From: Alloalcanivorax venustensis ISO4
GTDB lineage: Bacteria > Pseudomonadota > Gammaproteobacteria > Pseudomonadales > Alcanivoracaceae
Length of the DNA: 64,000 nt
Assembly: GCF_015356855.1 (NCBI RefSeq)
Contig: NZ_ARXR01000005.1
Coordinates: 1 to 64,000, forward strand
Direction: 5' to 3'
The notes under the pieces: model-generated
Database searches by the model: none
What the model was told of the DNA's origin: nothing
Seen by the model: only the letters and a program-made list of their open reading frames with translations
In this document: piece by piece, positions 34,928-46,253 of the stretch
Position numbering within the stretch: the first letter of the stretch is position 1
Layout of the letters: every line of letters begins with the position of its first letter
Translations under genes and position numbers: made by a program

Positions 34928-35574
34928 GGCGTCTCTCCGTGTCGCGGGGCACCGCCCCGGTGAATGGGTGCCCCCGGCCGGTGGCCGATCACACGGGCGG
35001 GATTGCCGGCGACGATGGTCCAGGCGGGCACGTCGCGGGTGACCACCGCCCCCATGCCCACCACCGCGTGGTCGCCGATGGTGACGCCGTCGACCACGCC
35101 CACCCGGGCGCCCAGCCAGACATCGCGGCCGATGCGGATGCCCCGGGAACGGACCGGCTGTTCACGCACCAGCGCGGCCGCGTCCATACCGTGGTCGAAG
35201 GCGTATAAGGTACAGTAGGCGGCGACGCGGGTATGGTCACCGATCTCAATCCCGGCGGCGCCCCCCTCCAGGGTCACATGATGGTTGAGGCTGACCGACG
35301 CGCCCAGACGCAGCGGGCCGTGCAACACACAGTCCGCGGCGATGTGGCTGCCGTCGCCGACGTGGATATCCCGGCCGGGTTCCGCGAACAGCCGGGCCTG
35401 GGGCGCCACAAAACAGTGCACGCCGAAGTGCACGGTCTCCAGAACGGACCATTGCCGCTGCAGCTCGGCCTGCCAGGGCGCGGCCCAATCGCGGTGGCGG
35501 GGCTTGAGACGCGGGTACAGCCAGGGCATGTAAGCGAGCCGCAGTTTGTGCTGCTCACGGTAAAAATCGCTCAT
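34924..35574 (-). CDS. Hexapeptide-repeat (left-handed beta-helix) acyltransferase
   Basis: This 216-residue protein has a C-terminal two thirds built of hexapeptide repeats (I-H-V-G-D-G, I-E-I-G-D-H-T-R-V, I-R-I-G-R-D-V-W-L-G, V-T-I-G-D-H-A-V-V-G, V-V-T-R-D-V-P). The segment ending A-G-N-P-A-R-V-I-G is typical of O-acetyltransferases (WbbJ/maltose acetyltransferase type). The N-terminal 60 residues are helical and basic. It is translationally coupled (ATGA) to the MFS-acyltransferase. The acceptor, perhaps a sugar or lipid head group, is unknown. Confidence 0.85.
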   Translation of the reverse strand: MSDFYREQHKLRLAYMPWLYPRLKPRHRDWAAPWQAELQRQWSVLETVHFGVHCFVAPQARLFAEPGRDIHVGDGSHIAADCVLHGPLRLGASVSLNHHVTLEGGAAGIEIGDHTRVAAYCTLYAFDHGMDAAALVREQPVRSRGIRIGRDVWLGARVGVVDGVTIGDHAVVGMGAVVTRDVPAWTIVAGNPARVIGHRPGAPIHRGGAPRHGETP

Positions 35575-35646
35575 TACGGGCTCGTTCTTCTAGCGGCGCG
35601 GTCCAGCGGGCATGCTACACCAATTCATCGAAAGGGAAGGAAAGCT

Positions 35647-36354
35647 ATGAAACGGGTTCTACTCGCCGGCGCGGCGCTGTTCACACTCACCGCCTGCCAG
35701 AACATGGACGCCCTGGCGCCGTGGATCGAGCAGGGCAACCAGGCCGCCAAAGCCGCCGGCTACGACACCGACAGCCGCCTGGCCGGGGCGATCAAGGAGA
35801 CGCTGTCGATCAGCTCGGACCGGGCCACCAGCAAACTGTCCAGCAGCGGCGCCTTCGACCTGCCCCTGCCCGCCAGGGTGGAATCGGTGGCCGGCAATCT
35901 CGAGCGTATCGGCCTGGGGCGCTACGTGGACCAGGTCCGCGACGCCATGAACCGGGGCGCCGAAAACGCCGCCGCGGAAGCCGCGCCGGTGTTCAAGAAC
36001 GCGATCCAGGGGATGACGGTGACCGACGCCCTGGGCATCGTGCGCGGCGGCGACACCGCCGCCACCGATTACTTTCGCGGCCGCACCGAAGCCAGCCTCA
36101 CCGAGCGGTACCGGCCGATCATCGAAAGCAGCCTTCGGGAAACCGGCTTCTACGACCAGTACCGGACGTTGCTGAACGCCTATAACCGCCTGCCGATGGC
36201 CGACAAACCGGACCTGAATCTGGAAAACTACGTGATCGACACCAGCCTGGAGCGGCTGTACACGGAGATCGGCACCCAGGAAGCCCTGATCCGGCAGGAT
36301 CCGGTGAGCCGGGGCAGCGCGCTGATCGGCGCGGTGTTCGGCGGCCAGGACTAA
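35647..36354 (+). CDS. DUF4197 lipoprotein
   Basis: This 235-residue lipoprotein has a lipobox L-T-A-C-Q near residue 18. The mature protein fits DUF4197: A-I-K-E-T-L-S-I-S near 51, L-P-A-R-V-E near 77, V-T-D-A-L-G-I-V-R-G-G-D-T-A-A-T near 128, and a helical C-terminus ending G-A-V-F-G-G. Start ATG 35647 has GAAAGG upstream. It is divergent from the acetyltransferase gene. Function is unknown. Confidence 0.9.
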   Translation: MKRVLLAGAALFTLTACQNMDALAPWIEQGNQAAKAAGYDTDSRLAGAIKETLSISSDRATSKLSSSGAFDLPLPARVESVAGNLERIGLGRYVDQVRDAMNRGAENAAAEAAPVFKNAIQGMTVTDALGIVRGGDTAATDYFRGRTEASLTERYRPIIESSLRETGFYDQYRTLLNAYNRLPMADKPDLNLENYVIDTSLERLYTEIGTQEALIRQDPVSRGSALIGAVFGGQD

Positions 36355-36369
36355 GGCGCCTCTGAACCG

Positions 36370-37092
36370 CTACGCCGCCGCCGGCACCGCCTGGTTGGCG
36401 AAATGCGCCAGCACCGCACCGGCCTGGGGGCACTCGCGGACGCTGGGCAGCAGGTCGTCCACCTGTTGGTCGCTGAGCTGCTGCCCGCGCATCGCCTGCA
36501 GATAGGCCCGCGTCACATCGGCGCTGAATTCCGGATGGAACTGGCAGCCCCAGGCGCCGTGACCGTAGCGGAACGCCTGGCAGCTCCCGTGCCCGTTGCT
36601 GGCCAGCACCTCGACGCCGGCGGGCGCGGTGAGCACCGATTGGCGGTGCATCATCTGCGCCCAGGGCTGATCGCAGAACGCCGCCAGCAAGGGGTCGCCG
36701 CGGGCCGCGCTGGTGGTGCGCAACGCCACGGTCCCCACTTCCATGCCCTGGGGGTGATCACCCACTTCGCCGCCCAGGGTGTGGGCGAGAAGCTGGTGCC
36801 CGAAGCAGATGCCCAGCAGCGGCGGTGCCTCGGCCAGTTGCAGGGTGGCTTCCAGCCAGTGCATCAGGTGTCGCATCCAGCCGGCTTCGTCCGTGACCAT
36901 GTGATGGGAACCGGTGATCACCACGCCGCTGAAGCCCGCCGCGCCCGGCAGGGGCTGGCCGTCACGGGCGTCCACCACGGTCACCGGTGCCTGGTCACCG
37001 AGACCCTGCCGGATCCAGTCGGGGAAATCGCCGTAATGCCGTTGCAGGGCGGGGTAGGTGCTACCGGTTTGCAGAATCAATAGTGGTTTCAT
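36370..37092 (-). CDS. Class I glutamine amidotransferase (GATase1)
   Basis: This 240-residue cytosolic protein has the glutaminase triad: Cys in L-G-I-C-F-G-H-Q near residue 95, and His/Glu in F-H-P-E-F near 187. G-S-H-H-M-V near 57 forms the oxyanion region. As a stand-alone GATase1 (GMP-synthase-like) it could hydrolyse glutamine or gamma-glutamyl compounds, like PuuD-type or YfeJ proteins; the acceptor is unknown. Start ATG 37092 has GGAGG 5 bases upstream. The open frame to 37191 is an unconserved extension. Confidence 0.88.
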   Translation of the reverse strand: MKPLLILQTGSTYPALQRHYGDFPDWIRQGLGDQAPVTVVDARDGQPLPGAAGFSGVVITGSHHMVTDEAGWMRHLMHWLEATLQLAEAPPLLGICFGHQLLAHTLGGEVGDHPQGMEVGTVALRTTSAARGDPLLAAFCDQPWAQMMHRQSVLTAPAGVEVLASNGHGSCQAFRYGHGAWGCQFHPEFSADVTRAYLQAMRGQQLSDQQVDDLLPSVRECPQAGAVLAHFANQAVPAAA

Positions 37093-37187
37093 GGGGCCTC
37101 CGTTCCTCCGCTGCCCTCTATGACAAAGCAAGTGCCGTACCAGCTTCGGGCGCCGTTTGTAAAAGTGGGTTGAGGCTGTGACCGGGG

Positions 37188-37748
37188 TCAAGCCAGCTGG
37201 CGGTGCCGGGGGCAGCTGACCAGATGATCGTTGACCAGGCCGGCGGCCTGCATGAAGGCGTACATGATGGTCGGGCCGACGAAACGGAAGCCCTGTTTCT
37301 TGAGCGCCTTGCTGAGCGCCTCGGCTTCGGGGGTCACCGCCGGCACCTCGGAGAGGGAGCGGAAGCGGTTGATGCGCGGCTCGCCGTCGACGAAATCCCA
37401 GACGAAACTGTCCAGGCTGGTGCCGGCGTCGCGCAGGTCGAGATAGGCGCGGGCGTTGCCCACCGCGGCGCCCATTTTCAGGCGGTTGCGGATCAGGCCG
37501 CTGTCCTGGAGCAGGGCGGCGATTTTGGCGTCGTCGTAGCGGGCGATTTTCTCCGGGTCGAAGCCGTCCATCGCCTTGCGGTAGTTTTCCCGCTTTCGCA
37601 ACACGGTGATCCAGCTCAGACCCGCCTGGGCGCCCTCGAGAATCAGGAACTCAAACAGACGGCGGTCGTCGTGCTCGGGCACGCCCCACTCTTGGTCGTG
37701 GTAGGCCACGTAGAGCGGATCCGTGCCGCACCAGGGACAACGCTCCAT
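37188..37748 (-). CDS. tag: DNA-3-methyladenine glycosylase I
   Basis: This 186-residue enzyme removes 3-methyladenine from DNA. Zinc-site Cys near the start (R-C-P-W-C-G) and the His pair near the C-terminus ([10 protein letters not shown]) form the zinc snap. Y-H-D-Q-E-W-G-V-P near 16 and [10 protein letters not shown] near 37 are family signatures. The start is ATG 37748; the frame from 37754 begins with TTG. It is divergent from glyQ, the same neighbourhood as in Pseudomonas. Confidence 0.95.
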   Translation of the reverse strand: MERCPWCGTDPLYVAYHDQEWGVPEHDDRRLFEFLILEGAQAGLSWITVLRKRENYRKAMDGFDPEKIARYDDAKIAALLQDSGLIRNRLKMGAAVGNARAYLDLRDAGTSLDSFVWDFVDGEPRINRFRSLSEVPAVTPEAEALSKALKKQGFRFVGPTIMYAFMQAAGLVNDHLVSCPRHRQLA

Positions 37749-37814
37749 GGTCAAACCCCCGTGTTTCCAGGCGTATCGGTGGGTAGCACGGTATCACCGG
37801 CCCCTGGGGGACGC

Positions 37815-37820
37815 TATACT
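37815..37820 (+). promoter_or_regulatory. Candidate -10 box of glyQS
   Basis: TATACT at 37815-37820 lies 43 bp before the glyQ start, in the divergent tag-glyQ gap. No clear -35 hexamer is seen at the proper spacing, so the call rests on the -10 only. Confidence 0.4.
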
Positions 37821-37862
37821 TGCCCCTTTATTTTCACAGAGCTTGGAAGAACGGGAACCACC

Positions 37863-38846
37863 ATGGCGGATCAACCGCAAGCGGATACAAGCACCTTCCA
37901 GGGCCTGATTCTGGCCCTGCAACAGTACTGGGCGGAGCAGGGCTGCGTGATCGTCCAGCCCCTGGATATGGAAGTGGGGGCCGGCACCTTCCACCCCAGC
38001 ACCTTCCTGCGCGCGATCGGCCCGGAAAACTGGAACAGCGCCTACGTGCAGCCGTCCCGGCGGCCCACCGACGGCCGCTACGGCGAGAACCCCAACCGGC
38101 TGCAGCATTACTACCAGTTCCAGGTGGTGCTCAAGCCGTCGCCGGACAACATCCAGGAGCTGTATCTGGATTCCCTGCGCCGCCTCGGTTTCGATCCGCT
38201 CACCCATGACATCCGCTTCGTGGAAGACAACTGGGAATCGCCCACCCTGGGCGCCTGGGGCCTGGGCTGGGAAATCTGGCTGGACGGCATGGAGGTGACC
38301 CAGTTCACCTACTTCCAGCAGGTCGGCGGCATCGACTGCTACCCGGTCACCGGCGAGATCACCTACGGCCTGGAACGGCTCGCCATGTACCTGCAGAACG
38401 TGGACTCGGTGTACGACCTGGTGTGGTCCGACGGCCCCTTCGGCAAGGTCACCTACGGCGACGTCTTCCTGCAGAACGAGGTGGAGATGTCCACCTTCAA
38501 CTTCGAACACGCCAACGTGGAAGCGCTGTTCAACCAGTTCGACCTGTTCGAGGCGGAATCCGGCAAGCTGATCGAGGCCGGGCTGCCGCTGCCCGCCTAC
38601 GAGTACGTGCTCAAGGCCTCCCACACTTTCAATCTGCTGGACGCCCGCAAGGCGATTTCGGTCACCGAGCGGCAGCGCTTCATTCTGCGCGTGCGCACCC
38701 TGGCCCGGGCCGTGGCCCAGGCCTATTTCGACGCCCGCCGCGCGCTGGGCTTTCCGATGGCCGCCGACGACATCCGCCAGGAAGTGGAGGCGCAGCTGCA
38801 GCAACAGGACGATAAAGCCGCCAAGAAACAGAAAGGGGGCAAGTAA
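37863..38846 (+). CDS. glyQ: Glycyl-tRNA synthetase alpha subunit
   Basis: This 327-residue catalytic subunit of the bacterial alpha2-beta2 glycyl-tRNA synthetase has [13 protein letters not shown] near 11, [11 protein letters not shown] near 35, and the class II motifs [11 protein letters not shown] near 62 and E-I-T-Y-G-L-E-R near 171. The C-terminus is Lys-rich, a common variable tail. The start is ATG 37863; the frame is open upstream to 37203 only because of the opposite tag gene. glyS follows after 2 bp. Confidence 0.98.
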   Translation: MADQPQADTSTFQGLILALQQYWAEQGCVIVQPLDMEVGAGTFHPSTFLRAIGPENWNSAYVQPSRRPTDGRYGENPNRLQHYYQFQVVLKPSPDNIQELYLDSLRRLGFDPLTHDIRFVEDNWESPTLGAWGLGWEIWLDGMEVTQFTYFQQVGGIDCYPVTGEITYGLERLAMYLQNVDSVYDLVWSDGPFGKVTYGDVFLQNEVEMSTFNFEHANVEALFNQFDLFEAESGKLIEAGLPLPAYEYVLKASHTFNLLDARKAISVTERQRFILRVRTLARAVAQAYFDARRALGFPMAADDIRQEVEAQLQQQDDKAAKKQKGGK

Positions 38847-38848
38847 TC

Positions 38849-40936
38849 ATGGCGAACGATATGGCCAAGCGGGATTTGTTGATTGAACTGGGTACCGAAG
38901 AGCTGCCCCCCAAGGCTCTGCCGGATCTGAGCGCCGCCCTCACCGAGGAACTGGTGCGCCAGCTGGACGACGCCGGCCTGGCGCACGGGGCGGTGGAAAG
39001 CTTCGCCGCGCCGCGCCGTCTGGCGGTGCTGGTGCGCGATCTGGCCGACAAGCAGGCGGATCGCCAGGTGGAACGCCTGGGCCCGGCCCTGCAGGCCGCC
39101 TACGACGCCGACGGCAAACCCACCAAGGCCGCCGAAGGCTTCGCCGCCTCCGTGGGCCTGAGCGTGGACCAGTTGGACCGCCGCGACACCGACAAGGGCG
39201 AGCGGCTGTTCGCCCAGCTCACCGAAGCCGGCCGACCCACCGTGGAGCTGGTGCCGGACTTTCTCGCCCAGGCGGTCAACAAGCTGCCGATTCCCAAACG
39301 CATGCGCTGGGGGCGCCGCAAGGTGCAGTTCGTGCGCCCGGTGCACTGGCTGGTGGCGCTGTACGGTAGCGACGTGATTGATTTCGAGCTGCTCGATCAG
39401 CGCGCCGGACGCACCTCCCGGGGCCACCGCTTCCACGCGCCGGACGCCATCGAGTTGAGCGAAGCGGGCGACTACGCCACCCGCCTGGAGCAGGACGGCA
39501 AGGTGATCGCCGACTTCCCGCGCCGTCGGGAAATGATTCGCCAGCAGGCCGAGCAGGCCGGCCGCGACGCCGGTGGCCGGGCCCATCTGGATGAGGATCT
39601 GCTCGACGAGGTCACCGCCCTGGTGGAGTGGCCGGTGGCCCTGGCCGGCCGGTTCGACGACGACTTCCTGCGCGTGCCCCAGGAAGCCTTGATCACCGCC
39701 ATGGAAGAGCACCAGAAGTATTTCCCGGTGCTCGACGCCAACGGCAAGCTGACCCCGCATTTCATCACCATCAGTAATATCGAATCCCGCGATCCGCAGA
39801 AGGTGATCGCCGGCAACGAGAAGGTGATCCGCCCGCGCCTGGCCGACGCCGCCTTCTTCTACGACAACGACTGCCGCAAACCCCTGGAACAGCATGCCCA
39901 GGGCCTCGCCCAGGTGGTGTTCCAGCAGAAGCTGGGCACCCTGGCGGACAAGTGCGACCGCATCGGCTGGCTGGCCGGCGAGATCGCCGACCGCATCGGC
40001 GGTGACGCCAACCTGGCGCGGCGCGCCGGCGCGCTCAGCAAGGCGGATCTGAACAGCGAGATGGTGTACGAGTTTGACACCATGCAGGGCGTGATGGGCT
40101 ATTACCTGGCCCGCAACGAGGGCCTGCCCGAAGAGCTGGCCCAGGCGCTGCACGAGCAGTATTTGCCGCGCTTCGCCGGCGACGGACTGCCGCGTACCAA
40201 AACCGGCCAGGCGGTGTCCCTGGCGGACAAGATCGACACCCTGGTGGGCATCTTCGGCATCGGCCAGAAGCCCTCCGGCACCAAGGACCCCTACGCACTG
40301 CGCCGCGCCACCCTGGGCATCCTGCGCATCATCATCGACAACCAGCTGCCGCTGGACCTGCGCGACCTGCTCGACCAGGCGGCGGTGGCCCTCGGCCAGC
40401 GTATCGACGCCGACCTGGTGGACGAGGCCTTCGACTTCGTCAAAGGCCGCTACCGCGCCATGTACCAGGAGCAGGGCTTCGCCACGCCGGTGATCCTGTC
40501 GGTGCTGGCCCTCGACGAAGCCTGCCGCCGGCCGCTGGATTTCGACCGCCGGGTGCGGGCGGTGGCGGCGTTCCAGAACCGCGACGAAGCCCAGGCCCTG
40601 GCGGCCGCCAACAAGCGCGTCTCCAACATCCTCGCCAAGCTCGACAAGGCGCCGCCGGAAGAGATCGACGGTGCCCTGCTGGAGGAAGAGGCGGAGCAGA
40701 CCCTCACCGACATGGTGGTGGACGCCTACGCCCGCTCCGAGCCGTTGCTGGAAGAGGGCAACTACGAAGCGGTGCTGGCACTGCTCGCCGAACTGCGCGA
40801 GCCGGTGGACGCCTTCTTCGACCAGGTGATGGTGATGGCCGAGGACCCGGCGGTGCGCGACAACCGCCTGGCGCTGCTCACCTTCCTGCGTGACCTGTTC
40901 CTCGACGTGGCCGACATCAGTCTGCTGCAGGAATAG
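38849..40936 (+). CDS. glyS: Glycyl-tRNA synthetase beta subunit
   Basis: This 695-residue tRNA-binding subunit has L-I-E-L-G-T-E-E-L-P-P near residue 11, F-A-A-P-R-R-L-A-V near 51, the H-Q-K-Y-F-P-V motif near 289, and a C-terminal anticodon-binding-like domain (about 590-695, with F-F-D-Q-V-M-V near 653). The length is that of the family. It forms an operon with glyQ. The long inverted-repeat element 33 bp downstream could mark the transcript end. Confidence 0.98.
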   Translation: MANDMAKRDLLIELGTEELPPKALPDLSAALTEELVRQLDDAGLAHGAVESFAAPRRLAVLVRDLADKQADRQVERLGPALQAAYDADGKPTKAAEGFAASVGLSVDQLDRRDTDKGERLFAQLTEAGRPTVELVPDFLAQAVNKLPIPKRMRWGRRKVQFVRPVHWLVALYGSDVIDFELLDQRAGRTSRGHRFHAPDAIELSEAGDYATRLEQDGKVIADFPRRREMIRQQAEQAGRDAGGRAHLDEDLLDEVTALVEWPVALAGRFDDDFLRVPQEALITAMEEHQKYFPVLDANGKLTPHFITISNIESRDPQKVIAGNEKVIRPRLADAAFFYDNDCRKPLEQHAQGLAQVVFQQKLGTLADKCDRIGWLAGEIADRIGGDANLARRAGALSKADLNSEMVYEFDTMQGVMGYYLARNEGLPEELAQALHEQYLPRFAGDGLPRTKTGQAVSLADKIDTLVGIFGIGQKPSGTKDPYALRRATLGILRIIIDNQLPLDLRDLLDQAAVALGQRIDADLVDEAFDFVKGRYRAMYQEQGFATPVILSVLALDEACRRPLDFDRRVRAVAAFQNRDEAQALAAANKRVSNILAKLDKAPPEEIDGALLEEEAEQTLTDMVVDAYARSEPLLEEGNYEAVLALLAELREPVDAFFDQVMVMAEDPAVRDNRLALLTFLRDLFLDVADISLLQE

Positions 40937-40949
40937 GAGCGTTCTACCC

Positions 40950-41115
40950 ATTTAGCGGCTTCGTAGCGCGGTTCGCTCTCGGTGCCGGTGTCCAGGACCC
41001 GCCGTGAATCCATCCCTGGAGGCTTGTGTTCGGCTCCCTGCCTCACACAGTCCTGGACACCGGCACCGAGATCGAACCTCCATTGGGAGCACACCGCAAT
41101 GGGCGTCTACGAAGC
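40950..41115. repeat. Composite intergenic inverted-repeat element
   Basis: Perfect 21-bp arms at 40978-40998 and 41050-41070 extend to 29 bp with one mismatch (40970-40998 and 41050-41078). An outer pair GCTTCGTAG (about 40957-40965) and CTACGAAGC (about 41107-41115) lies beyond, making a nested cruciform. The loop holds GTGAATCCATCCCTGGAGGC, a word type seen in dispersed repeats of related genomes. There is no open reading frame of note. It is probably a REP/BIME-like or miniature mobile element, and may also end glyS transcription. Confidence 0.8.
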
Positions 41116-41199
41116 AAGATTTGTGGGGCTTGGCCCTTGAGAAGTTCTCACCTCGGCGCCACTGCATAGGGTAATTCCGCTTAACTCGAAGGAGTCCCC

Positions 41200-41994
41200 A
41201 TGCGCATTGACCTCTCAGGCAAGAAAGCGATCGTTTCCGGCTCCACCGCCGGTATTGGTTTCGGTATCGCCCGGGGCCTGGCCCTGGCCGGCGCGGACGT
41301 GGTGATCACCGGCCGCACCCAGGAACGGGTGGACCAGGCGATCGACGCTCTCAAGCAGGACACCAAGAGCGACGGCATCGCCGGCATCGCCGCCGATCTG
41401 GGGCGAGCCGACGGCTGCCAGGCACTGATCGACGCCCATCCGGACGCGGATATCCTGGTCAATAACGTGGGCATCTTCGAGCCAAAGGCCTTCTTCGATA
41501 TCGACGACGACGACTGGGAGCGGTTCTTCCAGATCAACGTGATGAGCGCGGTGCGGCTGTCCCGCCACTATGCCCGGGGCATGCGCGACCGGGGTTGGGG
41601 CCGCATTCAGTTCCTGTCCAGCGAATCGGCGCTGAATATTCCCACCGAAATGGTCCACTACGGCATGACCAAAACCGCCGTGCAGTCCATTTCCCGGGGC
41701 CTGGCCAAGGTGCTGGCCGGTACCGGTGTCACGGTGAACGCCATCCTGCCCGGGCCGACCCGCTCCGAGGGCGTGCGCAAGATGCTGAAGAGCATGGCGG
41801 AGCAGCGCGGCCTGTCCGAGCAGGAGATGGAGAAGCAGTTTATCCAGGAAGCGCGCCCCAGCTCGATCATCCAGCGCGTGGCCGAAGTGGAAGAGGTGGC
41901 CAATATGTCGGTGTACGCGGCCTCGCCCCAGGCGTCCGCCACCACCGGGGCGGCCTTGCGGGTGGAAGGCGGAATCGTCGATACCATGGCCTGA
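41200..41994 (+). CDS. Short-chain dehydrogenase/reductase
   Basis: This 264-residue NAD(P)-dependent oxidoreductase has S-G-S-T-A-G-I-G-F-G-I near 14 (cofactor loop), N-N-V-G-I near 89, catalytic Ser in F-L-S-S-E-S-A, and Y-G-M-T-K near 154 (Tyr/Lys). The C-terminal part, with a helical insert (M-L-K-S-M-A-E-Q), suits the 3-oxoacyl reductase-like subgroup. Start ATG 41200 has AAGGAG upstream. It sits between glyS and gmhB, which adjoin more closely in Pseudomonas, so it looks like a later insertion. The substrate is unknown. Confidence 0.9.
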   Translation: MRIDLSGKKAIVSGSTAGIGFGIARGLALAGADVVITGRTQERVDQAIDALKQDTKSDGIAGIAADLGRADGCQALIDAHPDADILVNNVGIFEPKAFFDIDDDDWERFFQINVMSAVRLSRHYARGMRDRGWGRIQFLSSESALNIPTEMVHYGMTKTAVQSISRGLAKVLAGTGVTVNAILPGPTRSEGVRKMLKSMAEQRGLSEQEMEKQFIQEARPSSIIQRVAEVEEVANMSVYAASPQASATTGAALRVEGGIVDTMA

Positions 41995-42012
41995 TACGGT
42001 GCCCGGGCCTGA

Positions 42013-42018
42013 TATACT
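42013..42018 (+). promoter_or_regulatory. -10 box very close to the gmhB start
   Basis: TATACT ends 7 bp before the gmhB ATG at 42026, and no ribosome site is present between them. If it is used, transcription would begin at or next to the ATG and give a leaderless mRNA. Confidence 0.35.
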
Positions 42019-42025
42019 GCCGCCC

Positions 42026-42580
42026 ATGAACGCATCCAAACTGGTTATTCTCGACCGCGACGGGGTGATTAACGAAGACTCCGACGCCTACATCAAAACC
42101 CCCGAGGAGTGGCGCCCGCTGCCCGGCAGCGCGGCCGCCATCGCCCGGCTTAATCACGCCGGTTACCGCGTGGTGGTGGCCACCAACCAGTCCGGGCTGG
42201 CACGGGGCTATTTCGATCAGGCCGGCCTGGACGCCATTCACCGCACCATGGCGGCCCACCTGGAGGGCGCCGGGGCCCGGCTTTCCGGCGTGTTTTTCTG
42301 TCCCCACGGCCCGGACGACGGCTGCGCCTGCCGCAAACCGTTGCCGGGACTGATCGACCAAATTGTTGCCGAGTATGGCGATGTCACCGGTGTCCCCATG
42401 GTTGGTGATAGTCTGAGGGACCTGGAAGCCGGCGTCGCGCGCGGCTGCCGCCCGGTGCTGGTGCTGACCGGCAAGGGCCGGCGCACCCTCGACAAAGGCT
42501 TGCCGGAAACCCTGGGCCCGGTGGATGTTTACGATTCCCTGGCCGGGTTCGTCGATCAGTTTCTCAAGGACCCTTCATGA
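42026..42580 (+). CDS. gmhB: D-glycero-beta-D-manno-heptose-1,7-bisphosphate 7-phosphatase
   Basis: This 184-residue HAD-family phosphatase acts in ADP-heptose synthesis for lipopolysaccharide. The nucleophile motif L-D-R-D-G-V-I-N is at residues 8-15, T-N-Q-S-G near 53, the zinc loop C-P-H-G-P-D-D-G-C-A-C near 92-102, and V-G-D-S-L-R-D near 130. The start is ATG 42026; a longer frame to 41999 covers the -10-like TATACT. It overlaps plsC by 4 bp. Confidence 0.95.
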   Translation: MNASKLVILDRDGVINEDSDAYIKTPEEWRPLPGSAAAIARLNHAGYRVVVATNQSGLARGYFDQAGLDAIHRTMAAHLEGAGARLSGVFFCPHGPDDGCACRKPLPGLIDQIVAEYGDVTGVPMVGDSLRDLEAGVARGCRPVLVLTGKGRRTLDKGLPETLGPVDVYDSLAGFVDQFLKDPS

Positions 42581-43335
42581 AAGAACCCGCCGGTGGCCCG
42601 CCCAGTTGGGGCATCCGCATTCGCAGTGTGCTGTTTTTCGTTATCTACAACGCGGTGGGCATTGTCCATGGTCTCAACTGCCTGCTGATTGGCTGGTTTC
42701 TCCCCCGCGATCAACGTTACCGTTTTGTGAATATCTGGACCCGCTTCGCCATGTGGCTGCTCGGCCGTCTCAACGGCGTGCGTATCCGGGTGGAGGGCCG
42801 CGAGCATTTGCAGGACGGGCCGATGGTGATAATCGCCAACCACCAGAGCAGTTGGGAAACCTTTTATCTGCAATTATTGATCTCGCCCCAGGCCACGGTG
42901 CTGAAACGGGAACTGCTGTGGCTGCCGTTTTTCGGCTGGGGCCTGGCGCTGCTTAATCCGATTCGCATTGATCGCGGCAAGGGCAGGGCGGCACTGAAAG
43001 CGGTTTTGGAGCAGGGCGCCGAGCGTCTTAAGGACGGCATTCCGGTGGTGATTTATCCGGAAGGCTCCCGACAGAAACCCGGTACTTTGGGCCATTTTAA
43101 TCACGGCGGTTCGTTACTCGCCTGCCGTAACAAGGTGCCGGTGGTGGCGATCAGTCATAACAGCGGCGATTGCTGGCCGGCCCGTTCCTGGCTGCGCTTG
43201 CCCGGTGAAATTATTTTGCGTATCAGCCCGCCCATTAATACCGAGGATAAAGACGCAAAAACCGTTACCCGGCTGGCGGAACAATGGATTTTTGAACATT
43301 ATCCCGGTGAACCGGCCAAAACCCCGAAAGCGTAA
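42577..43335 (+). CDS. plsC: 1-acyl-sn-glycerol-3-phosphate acyltransferase
   Basis: This 252-residue membrane-associated enzyme acylates lysophosphatidic acid. The catalytic N-H-Q-S-S-W-E-T (H-x4-E) is near residue 88, K-R-E-L-L-W near 109, Y-P-E-G-S-R near 157, and a hydrophobic N-terminal segment at about 17-37. The H-x4-D aspartate is replaced by Glu, as in several PlsC/LptA proteins of pseudomonads. It corresponds in position to the lysophosphatidic acid acyltransferase beside gmhB in Pseudomonas. It is translationally coupled to gmhB. Confidence 0.93.
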   Translation: MKEPAGGPPSWGIRIRSVLFFVIYNAVGIVHGLNCLLIGWFLPRDQRYRFVNIWTRFAMWLLGRLNGVRIRVEGREHLQDGPMVIIANHQSSWETFYLQLLISPQATVLKRELLWLPFFGWGLALLNPIRIDRGKGRAALKAVLEQGAERLKDGIPVVIYPEGSRQKPGTLGHFNHGGSLLACRNKVPVVAISHNSGDCWPARSWLRLPGEIILRISPPINTEDKDAKTVTRLAEQWIFEHYPGEPAKTPKA

Positions 43336-43406
43336 TTGCGTTTTTTTCTAATAATAACTACAGTTTCCCGCACAAGGCCGACCCTATCTATTAAGGACCA
43401 CCGAAA

Positions 43407-43769
43407 ATGACTATCAATCTTGACGATCTTTCTGTCGCGGAACTGGAAAAACTGATCAAGCAGGCTGAGAAAAAGCTCGAGAAGAAACGTCTCGACGCGG
43501 TGAAAAGCGCCCAGGCGGAAATTTCCAAGATCGCCAAGGATCTCGGCGTTTCCGTGGATGACCTGCTGCAGGAAAAAGCCAGCCGGCAGAAGAAGGCGGC
43601 TCGCAAAACCACCGCCCGCAAGAAGAAAGCAGGCGTTCGCAAGCCCGCCAAGGTGAAATACCGCAACCCGAACGACAGCTCGCAAACCTGGACCGGCCGT
43701 GGCAAGCGCCCGGTGTGGCTGCGCGAAGCCCTGGAAAACGGCGCCAAGCTGGAAGATTTCGCGGTTTAA
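43407..43769 (+). CDS. H-NS-family nucleoid protein
   Basis: This 120-residue protein has an N-terminal coiled coil (L-S-V-A-E-L-E-K-L-I-K-Q-A-E-K-K-L, residues 7-50) for oligomerisation, a Lys/Arg-rich linker (A-R-K-T-T-A-R-K-K-K), and a C-terminal DNA-binding domain with T-W-T-G-R-G-K-R-P-V-W-L near 94, the AT-hook-like core of H-NS/BpH3 proteins. The start is ATG 43407. It has its own terminator and lies between plsC and gyrB. It could silence AT-richer foreign DNA such as the nearby island. Confidence 0.93.
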   Translation: MTINLDDLSVAELEKLIKQAEKKLEKKRLDAVKSAQAEISKIAKDLGVSVDDLLQEKASRQKKAARKTTARKKKAGVRKPAKVKYRNPNDSSQTWTGRGKRPVWLREALENGAKLEDFAV

Positions 43770-43790
43770 CCCCGCCGGTTTGAGAGCCAG

Positions 43791-43829
43791 GCAACCGGGC
43801 GCCCGCCCGGTTGCTCCCTTCTGTTTTTT
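43791..43829 (+). terminator. Intrinsic terminator of the H-NS-type gene
   Basis: Perfect 10-bp arms GCAACCGGGC/GCCCGGTTGC (43791-43800, 43805-43814) with a 4-nt loop are followed by a T-rich tract ending in six T residues (43824-43829). It separates the rightward gene from the convergent gyrB, whose stop begins at 43830. Confidence 0.88.
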
Positions 43830-46253
<2,424 letters not shown>

